This document shows, one piece after another, positions 39,289 through 43,665 of a stretch of 43,665 nucleotides of DNA. The translations under genes were made by a program, and so were the position numbers. A model generated the notes under the pieces. It was not told the origin of the DNA and did not search any database. It saw nothing but the letters and a program-made list of their open reading frames with translations. The stretch is from a virus, in the IMG/VR virus record IMGVR_UViG_3300028610_001146, positions 1 to 43,665 of that record; one strand, 5' to 3'. Each line of letters starts with the position of its first letter. Within the stretch, counting starts at the first letter, position 1.

Positions 39289-40218
39289 ATGATAGGAAAT
39301 ATTTTAAAAGGAATTACCGGAATAGCCGGAAAATTCACCGATACAATAAAACATAAAAACGAAATAAAATTAAAAGTCCAGGAATCGCAACACAATTATT
39401 TAAAAGAAAAAGTTTCTATAGGTCTTTTTACATTTGTCGCTATTACCGTTGTGCTACCATATTTTTTCTATGTGCTATCCCCTATTTTAAAATACATTCC
39501 TCTTATGACGGAGGTTTTAAATGATTACGAAAAAATCCTTTCTACTATTACCATTGATCGCATTTTCCATGTCATTTTTACACTCTTGGGATTGGGGGGA
39601 TTATCTGCAGGAGCCTTTACGATTGGTAAAATAAAAATGGCCGCAAAAAAAGCCGATAATGATGCGGCCATAAAAAAAGAAGAAATAAAACGGGGCATTA
39701 TCGGTGATAGTTTTGTCAAGATTACAACTAAGTCAAAATTAAAAAAAGTCCAAGAATTTGTTAAAAAATTCGGGCCAATGGCTGAAAAAGTAGAGGAAAA
39801 ATATGATCTTCCAGCGTCCGGAGTATTGGCCCATGCTGCCCTGGAAAGTGGATGGGGAAAAAGTATTTTAAAAGGTTATAAAATTCCCGGCGATGAAAAA
39901 ATTGAAACAAATAATATATTTAATATTAAAAAATCTTCTACCTGGACCGGTGATATAGCTACCCGGAAAGTATGGGAAGTTAAAAACGGTGAAGATGTTA
40001 ACGAAACACACGCTTTTAAAGTCTATAGAAGCATCCAGTCCGCTTTTAATGATTATGCTGAGTTATTAACTACAAAAGAACGATATAAGCCCGTTATGGG
40101 CACCCTGAATGCGGAAGAGTATGGGAAAGCACTTTCTGAATGCGGTTATGCTACTGATCCTAAATTTCCAGAAAAAATTGAGAAAATAGCTGATAAATAT
40201 TTTATCTATGAAACTTAA
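39289..40218 (+). CDS. Holin-like membrane domain fused to a glucosaminidase endolysin
   Basis: 309 residues. The N-terminal 120 residues have a charged start and two to three hydrophobic segments (ISIGLFTFVAITVVLPYFFY-type near 45-65 and FHVIFTLLGLGGLSAGAFTI near 95-115), like the 3TM GTA-type holins. A basic linker leads to a FlgJ-like glucosaminidase (about residues 150-309): ASGVLAHAALESGWGKS with the catalytic Glu, NIFNIK, SIQSAFNDYAELL. It probably cuts peptidoglycan from a membrane-bound position. No other endolysin was seen. Confidence 0.85.
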   Translation: MIGNILKGITGIAGKFTDTIKHKNEIKLKVQESQHNYLKEKVSIGLFTFVAITVVLPYFFYVLSPILKYIPLMTEVLNDYEKILSTITIDRIFHVIFTLLGLGGLSAGAFTIGKIKMAAKKADNDAAIKKEEIKRGIIGDSFVKITTKSKLKKVQEFVKKFGPMAEKVEEKYDLPASGVLAHAALESGWGKSILKGYKIPGDEKIETNNIFNIKKSSTWTGDIATRKVWEVKNGEDVNETHAFKVYRSIQSAFNDYAELLTTKERYKPVMGTLNAEEYGKALSECGYATDPKFPEKIEKIADKYFIYET

Positions 40219-40305
40219 ATACCGAAAATTAACGCCAATAAAATATAAATAATAAAAAGTATTAATATAATATACCAAAAATCTTTTTTAAAAGGAAAAT
40301 TCATA

Positions 40306-40572
40306 TTATCCCCAGAAAGTTAATTGTTCATTTTTTATTTCCGGATTTTTTTTAATATTGGTATCCGGTATTGATTGTTTTGATTTTTTCATATCACCAA
40401 TAATTTCAATTTTGTGTAAAGCTTTGCCAATAAAATAATATCTTGCTATTGTTTCTATTGGTTTATCGCTTTTATAAATATACCTTATATCTCTATCGCT
40501 GTCAATTTCTTGACAATGTTTTTTTAATCCCTCATCACTGAAGAGATTGTCAAGATCTTCTTTACTCTTCAA
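40306..40572 (-). CDS. Hypothetical protein, last gene of the accessory operon
   Basis: TTG 40572 overlaps the end of the zinc-ribbon ORF and is a likely coupled start. The in-frame ATG at 40614 would lie within that ORF. About 88 residues (LFSDEGLKKHCQEIDSDRD, IARYYFIGKALHKIEIIG) with mixed alpha/beta look. Family unknown; start uncertain. The 87-bp gap 40219-40305, between this stop and the endolysin stop, holds nothing recognised. Confidence 0.55.
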   Translation of the reverse strand: MKSKEDLDNLFSDEGLKKHCQEIDSDRDIRYIYKSDKPIETIARYYFIGKALHKIEIIGDMKKSKQSIPDTNIKKNPEIKNEQLTFWG

Positions 40573-40660
40573 TTCCACAAACAACACAACGAAAAACGCC
40601 AGACGCATTATCAAACGTCTGATATTTTTTACATTTTTTACAATATAATATAACTTTCAT
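40562..40660 (-). CDS. 32-residue zinc-ribbon mini-protein
   Basis: ATG 40660 overlaps the previous stop (ATGA). The peptide has CKKCKK and CVVCG pairs separated by 17 residues, a minimal zinc ribbon. Similar in style to the ORF at 7260. Function unknown. Confidence 0.6.
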   Translation of the reverse strand: MKVILYCKKCKKYQTFDNASGVFRCVVCGIEE

Positions 40661-40800
40661 TTTATCTCTACTGGATTTTCATTAAGAAATTTTTTTATTT
40701 TTAAATATAATTCACTGTTATAACCAGATGATATATTACTACTAATTTCTTTTATCAGTAGAATTGCTTTTATTAATAGATCTTTTTGTGAAAGTTTCAT
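40657..40800 (-). CDS. 47-residue hypothetical protein
   Basis: ATG 40800 overlaps the upstream TGA, and its own TGA overlaps the zinc-ribbon start. Short helical sequence (DLLIKAILLIKEISSNISSG). Supported mainly by tight coupling on both sides. Confidence 0.55.
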   Translation of the reverse strand: MKLSQKDLLIKAILLIKEISSNISSGYNSELYLKIKKFLNENPVEIK

Positions 40801-40976
40801 TTACTTAGCCATCCTATTGCATTGTTATGGAATTTTTTGAATTCAGGTCCGGTCATATTTTTAATATCTTTTATGGACATTGCTAGAATATTATCATCAT
40901 TTTTATTGATATAGATATGCCCTAAATTTGTGCTTTTGTAAAATCCCATGTTAAATAATATACTTAATTTATTCAT
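40797..40976 (-). CDS. 59-residue hypothetical protein
   Basis: ATG 40976 has GGAGG upstream (GGAGGCATAGC) and starts within 2 bp of the methyltransferase stop. GFYKSTNLGHIYINKND then a helix. Family unknown. Coupled to the next gene by ATGA. Confidence 0.6.
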   Translation of the reverse strand: MNKLSILFNMGFYKSTNLGHIYINKNDDNILAMSIKDIKNMTGPEFKKFHNNAIGWLSK

Positions 40977-40977
40977 G

Positions 40978-41649
40978 CTATGCCTCCAAATCTTGCATCA
41001 TAATTTGATCTACTTCAATGGGTACGCCCATTTGATCATTGTTATGTAACCATTTTAGTTCAGGCGGTTTTATTAAGCCATGTTCCCATTGGTATCTATG
41101 CTGAAAATGAAACCATGCAAATGAAGTTGCACCGGTTGGCATTGGCCCATCTGGTCTATATCGAGCATCGAATAATGGACGGCGTACAAATGGATAACAA
41201 GTTTTTAAATAAAATCCATTGCAACCATTTTCATACATTACATCGTATCTCTCAACACCGTGAAGATAATCAAGGGGCCAAATAAAACAAATATTATTTT
41301 TAGCTATTTCACAACTTCTTTTAAAAAATTCTACTGATAATTTGAATGGTGGATTTGTGATGATATTGTCAAAATTTAATAAACTAATTTTAAAAAAATC
41401 ATCCTGTAAAATGCCTTTTATTCTAGGGTTAATATCAATACCAGTCAAATTATTATACCCATATTCAAGTAATATTTTCATTATATCACCGGCCCCCGCG
41501 CAAGGCTCCAAAAAAGAATCATTTTTATCAAATTCCAAATTATCAAGTAATAATCTTGTAAGCGCGTGATATGTTGGGAAAAAATCATCATGATCGTTTT
41601 TATTTCTGGCTCGGTAATTTTTGCCTTTCTCTTTATATTTTGTACTCAT
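40978..41649 (-). CDS. Adenine-type DNA methyltransferase
   Basis: 223 residues. FLEPCAGAGDIM near residue 45 is the SAM-binding motif I (ExxAGxGD style), GIDINP near 70 is motif II, and ITNPPF near 97 is the catalytic NPPF of N6-adenine/N4-cytosine enzymes. The C-terminal YQWEHGLIKPPEL segment is unique. No restriction enzyme gene is adjacent, so it is an orphan, probably protective or regulatory. Starts via ATGA overlap with the small membrane ORF. Confidence 0.85.
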   Translation of the reverse strand: MSTKYKEKGKNYRARNKNDHDDFFPTYHALTRLLLDNLEFDKNDSFLEPCAGAGDIMKILLEYGYNNLTGIDINPRIKGILQDDFFKISLLNFDNIITNPPFKLSVEFFKRSCEIAKNNICFIWPLDYLHGVERYDVMYENGCNGFYLKTCYPFVRRPLFDARYRPDGPMPTGATSFAWFHFQHRYQWEHGLIKPPELKWLHNNDQMGVPIEVDQIMMQDLEA

Positions 41650-41771
41650 CCTGTAAATTTCCTAAAAGCTAATATAATTAAATTTACCAATCCATACCAG
41701 CATCCAAAAATAAAAATTAAAATAATGGTTATCGCAAGGAATCTTATTGTTATTTTTTTTTTATTTATCAT
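41646..41771 (-). CDS. 41-residue membrane mini-protein
   Basis: GGGGGATG is upstream; starts at 41771 or two codons earlier at 41777 are both possible. Basic N-terminus, then a single hydrophobic helix (FLAITIILIFIFGCWYGLV), ending on the methyltransferase start. Function unknown. Confidence 0.5.
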   Translation of the reverse strand: MINKKKITIRFLAITIILIFIFGCWYGLVNLIILAFRKFTG

Positions 41772-41786
41772 TTTCATCCCCCAAAT

Positions 41787-42134
41787 TCAATCACCTAAAC
41801 AAAAATAATCCCGAACAGCTTTCCAGCCAGTCCAACCAATTGACCGATCATCTATATATATATCGGCTGCAATTTTACGGGGATCTGATTCCCATTTTTC
41901 AATATGTTTTGGTAAATTTTTATTTATTTCAGAAAAAAAATCATCTATGCCACGTTGATACATCCATATTGTGGCTATTTCTAAATTTTCTTTTTCTCTC
42001 AATGTCCACAAAATCAAATCATGTCCATCATCGTATAAATCTTTTATTGTTCGAATTGCTCCTGGAATGGGTTCAATTATTTTGGGATATTCAGTTTTAG
42101 CAATCGTTCCGTCAAAATCTATGGCTATTATCAT
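41787..42134 (-). CDS. HAD-superfamily phosphatase
   Basis: 115 residues. IAIDFDGTIAKTEYP gives the nucleophile motif DxDGT, ILWTLRE is motif II (T/S), and DIYIDDRSIG is motif IV with the acidic pair. No large cap domain, so a small hydrolase acting on a nucleotide or phosphorylated end is possible. It overlaps the ASCH-like gene by 4 bp. Confidence 0.82.
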   Translation of the reverse strand: MIIAIDFDGTIAKTEYPKIIEPIPGAIRTIKDLYDDGHDLILWTLREKENLEIATIWMYQRGIDDFFSEINKNLPKHIEKWESDPRKIAADIYIDDRSIGWTGWKAVRDYFCLGD

Positions 42135-42829
42135 TTCTCAATCCTTTTAAATTGATATACCCACACGAAAGCATTTGGGTAGCAATAATGCGGTTTGCCA
42201 TTAATCACTTTTTTTCGGTCTGCTACGTCTTCGAACCAAGGGTATGATTCATAATGAAGTATTTTCCCCTTATAAATTTTGGGCTTTGGTTTGGCATTTA
42301 TGGAATCCCATAATGTGATCCATTTTTGGTATAGCATATATTCGCCTGTTAAACTTTCTTTTAATATATCGTCTTTTGTTATATCCTGTAAACGTTCGGC
42401 CCGGACGCTGACAATTTCTATCCATTTATAAGCCAGCGATTTGAACATAAATAGCTTTGATTTTTTGGCGTAGGGCTGTTTCCATTTTTTGAATTTTGCC
42501 CATTCATCATTTGTTAATTTTATAATAAAATGAGAACCATCTTCACGACTTCCAGTAACAAATTTATCACAGAATTTTGTTATCTGGAAATTCTGCTTAA
42601 TCCAAAGGTGATCGCCGGGTTGGTAGGGGCATTTTATTATTTGAGATAAATATTGTTTTCCTTCTTTTGTCCACCAATTCCATTGTGGGCCATTATTATA
42701 TTTATCAAAATAAGCATCTTTTGTGGGACTGATTGGTTGTGGCTTAATAATCCTTCGTGTATGAGTTTTTCGTCCTTCGTCAATCGCTTTGACCATATCG
42801 GCTATGTATAGTATTGGTAATTCTCTCAT
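42131..42829 (-). CDS. ASCH-like phage protein
   Basis: 232 residues. LPILYIADMVKAIDEGRKTHTRRII at the start is the known phage ASCH-like pattern ('PIlfs..mv.all.G.KTqTRR'), followed by PYQPGDHLWIKQNF, IVSVRAERLQDITKDDI and a C-terminal AFVWVYQFKRIEK. ASCH folds bind RNA or modified bases; the substrate here is unknown. Confidence 0.8.
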   Translation of the reverse strand: MRELPILYIADMVKAIDEGRKTHTRRIIKPQPISPTKDAYFDKYNNGPQWNWWTKEGKQYLSQIIKCPYQPGDHLWIKQNFQITKFCDKFVTGSREDGSHFIIKLTNDEWAKFKKWKQPYAKKSKLFMFKSLAYKWIEIVSVRAERLQDITKDDILKESLTGEYMLYQKWITLWDSINAKPKPKIYKGKILHYESYPWFEDVADRKKVINGKPHYCYPNAFVWVYQFKRIEK

Positions 42830-42831
42830 GA

Positions 42832-43077
42832 TTAAATAGTCCTAAATTGAATTTGTGGAGGCTCACAATAAAAGATAATTTTTTTCACTTTTTTAAATTT
42901 AATTTCATTGCCTGGGAAATTTTTTGAAAATTCCGCTAAAAGTGAAACTCTATATTGATCGATAGGTATCCCTCTTTCGTTTTCTAAAGATGGAAATAGT
43001 ATTTTTTCTGAAAGATTATTTATAAAATCAACATCTAAAGGTGTTAGATTAATTTTTCTATTAAATTTTATTTTCAA
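42832..43077 (-). CDS. Hypothetical 81-residue protein, first gene of the accessory operon
   Basis: ATG 43077 follows GATGAGGGTTTTAATT. Mixed charged sequence (KINLTPLDVDFINNLSEKIL, then KKVKKIIFYCEPPQIQF). Family unknown. Preceded by the long leader hairpin. Confidence 0.6.
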   Translation of the reverse strand: MKIKFNRKINLTPLDVDFINNLSEKILFPSLENERGIPIDQYRVSLLAEFSKNFPGNEIKFKKVKKIIFYCEPPQIQFRTI

Positions 43078-43113
43078 ATTAAAACCCTCATCAACTTATC
43101 AAAACCCTGGGAG

Positions 43114-43161
43114 CCCCGAAGAATCAATCAGAAGGGAGTGAACTGACTTGACTCTCCGGGG
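43114..43161 (-). other. Long leader hairpin
   Basis: CCCCGAAGAATCAATCAG (43114-43131) pairs with CTGACTTGACTCTCCGGGG (43143-43161): 18 pairs including two G-U, one bulged base, 11-base loop. It lies in the 5' leader between the promoter at 43191 and ATG 43077. A flanking AAACCC/GGGTTT pair could close it into a larger structure. There is no U-tract on the minus strand, so it is not a standard terminator; control of translation or mRNA stability is possible. Confidence 0.65.
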
Positions 43162-43190
43162 GGGGTTTCAATTATTCAATTGATAATAAC

Positions 43191-43219
43191 ATTATAAATT
43201 ATTTTTCACTTTATGTCAA
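43191..43219 (-). promoter_or_regulatory. Consensus sigma70 promoter of the accessory operon
   Basis: On the minus strand TTGACA (43219-43214), 17-bp spacer, TATAAT (43196-43191). Divergent from the primase promoter, with the two -35 boxes 16 bp apart. The palindrome ATTCAATTGAAT (43174-43185) covers the expected start site. Confidence 0.88.
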
Positions 43220-43241
43220 GATAAAAATTAAAATCTTGACA
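43214..43241. promoter_or_regulatory. Operator-like dyad over both divergent -35 boxes
   Basis: TGTCAAGAT (43214-43222) and ATCTTGACA (43233-43241) are a perfect 9-bp inverted repeat with a 10-bp A/T spacer. Each arm contains one complete -35 box plus three more bases, so the symmetry goes beyond that required by two promoters. Confidence 0.6.
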
Positions 43242-43264
43242 ATTGTTATTCTATGCTGTATAAT
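43236..43264 (+). promoter_or_regulatory. Consensus sigma70 promoter of the early operon
   Basis: TTGACA (43236-43241), 17-bp spacer, TATAAT (43259-43264), 29 bp before TTG 43294. Drives the primase-helicase and the genes behind it. Confidence 0.88.
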
Positions 43265-43293
43265 TCATTTATCAATTTAGAGGGTTTCAATAG

Positions 43294-43665
43294 TTGAATA
43301 AATTCGAAATTGCGGAAAAGTATCTATCAGCTACTTTAATAAAAAATTTATTTCCAGATCCCGAGGGATATGAAGAAAAAAACGAGTGGTGGATAAAATC
43401 ACCTATTCGTATTGATAATAATATCGGCTCTTTTTCTATAAACTTAAGCACTGGATTATATAAAGATCTTGCTACTGATGACAAAGGCAATCTGATCGGT
43501 CTCCTCTCGGAATCACAGGGAATTTCAAAACTCGAAGCAGCCGAAAAAATCATTACTCAATCCGGTGGAATTTTGCCTGATAATAGCGAAAAGCGTGACG
43601 AAAAAGTCAAAAACTGTGATAAATTCACCCCAGAGTGTCCTATAAAAGACGAAAACCGTGCAATC
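43294..43665 (+). CDS. Phage primase-helicase, N-terminal part (joins to base 1)
   Basis: TTG at 43294 follows the GAGGG at about 43279-43283 and a consensus promoter at 43236-43264. The first 124 codons are in phase with base 1. Residues about 30-60 read WWIKSPIRIDNNIGSFSI and then a GLYKDLATDD stretch. This is the pattern of the N-terminal zinc-binding/primase region (W..PFR.D..PSF.i...G.w.DF), although no clear zinc cysteines are present. It is the first gene of the leftward-crossing early operon. Confidence 0.85.
   Translation, partial: MNKFEIAEKYLSATLIKNLFPDPEGYEEKNEWWIKSPIRIDNNIGSFSINLSTGLYKDLATDDKGNLIGLLSESQGISKLEAAEKIITQSGGILPDNSEKRDEKVKNCDKFTPECPIKDENRAI
43522..43665. repeat. Terminal direct repeat, right copy
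   Basis: Exact second copy of bases 1-144. It carries codons 77-124 of the primase-helicase gene, which continue at base 1. See the left copy for interpretation. Confidence 0.97.

Overview
The window is a complete, AT-rich tailed-phage genome of siphovirus layout, assembled as a circle. Bases 1-144 are repeated exactly at 43522-43665, so the unique genome is 43,521 bp and the primase gene runs across the join. No integrase, transposase, CRISPR array or canonical tRNA was seen. The host cannot be named from sequence alone. Clear Shine-Dalgarno sequences, many TTG starts and consensus sigma70 promoters (TTGACA, 17 bp, TATAAT) indicate a bacterial host with a standard housekeeping sigma factor. 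Two proteins with spirochaete/Bacteroidetes-tolerant lipoprotein or signal sequences hint at a diderm host, but only weakly.

Layout. (1) Early/replication module, plus strand, 43294 through the join to 12330: primase-helicase, a cytosine methyltransferase gene broken by an HNH endonuclease cassette, a VRR-NUC nuclease, a superfamily 2 helicase, a radical SAM enzyme, a ribbon-helix-helix regulator, a YqaJ exonuclease and a RecT annealase, with many tiny translationally coupled ORFs between them. (2) Late module, minus strand, 35019 down to 12335: small terminase, a structured leader RNA, five small genes, large terminase, appendage proteins, portal, scaffold, capsid, head-tail connector proteins, tail tube, a frameshifted tail chaperone pair, tape measure, Dit, tail hub and fibres. 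(3) A regulatory switch at 35479-36243, with a double-HTH protein and a ribbon-helix-helix protein transcribed divergently. (4) A second early plus module, 36246-38865, of small genes with terminators, followed by the lysis pair 38888-40218. (5) A minus-strand accessory operon, 43077 down to 40306: ASCH-like protein, HAD phosphatase, adenine methyltransferase and several mini-proteins.

Most notable points. The methyltransferase is interrupted in frame by an HNH gene that has its own promoter, and its C-terminal half is overprinted by a second reading frame that also carries family-like motifs and a good ribosome binding site. The tail chaperone pair has a textbook A AAA AAG frameshift site followed by an 18-bp hairpin. 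The leader RNA before the terminase-proximal genes folds on itself and holds a 16-codon ORF. There is a predicted lipoprotein metzincin protease, a holin-endolysin fusion, a signal-peptide protein packaged as a moron inside the structural operon, and a set of near-identical promoters, some with dyads over their -35 boxes.
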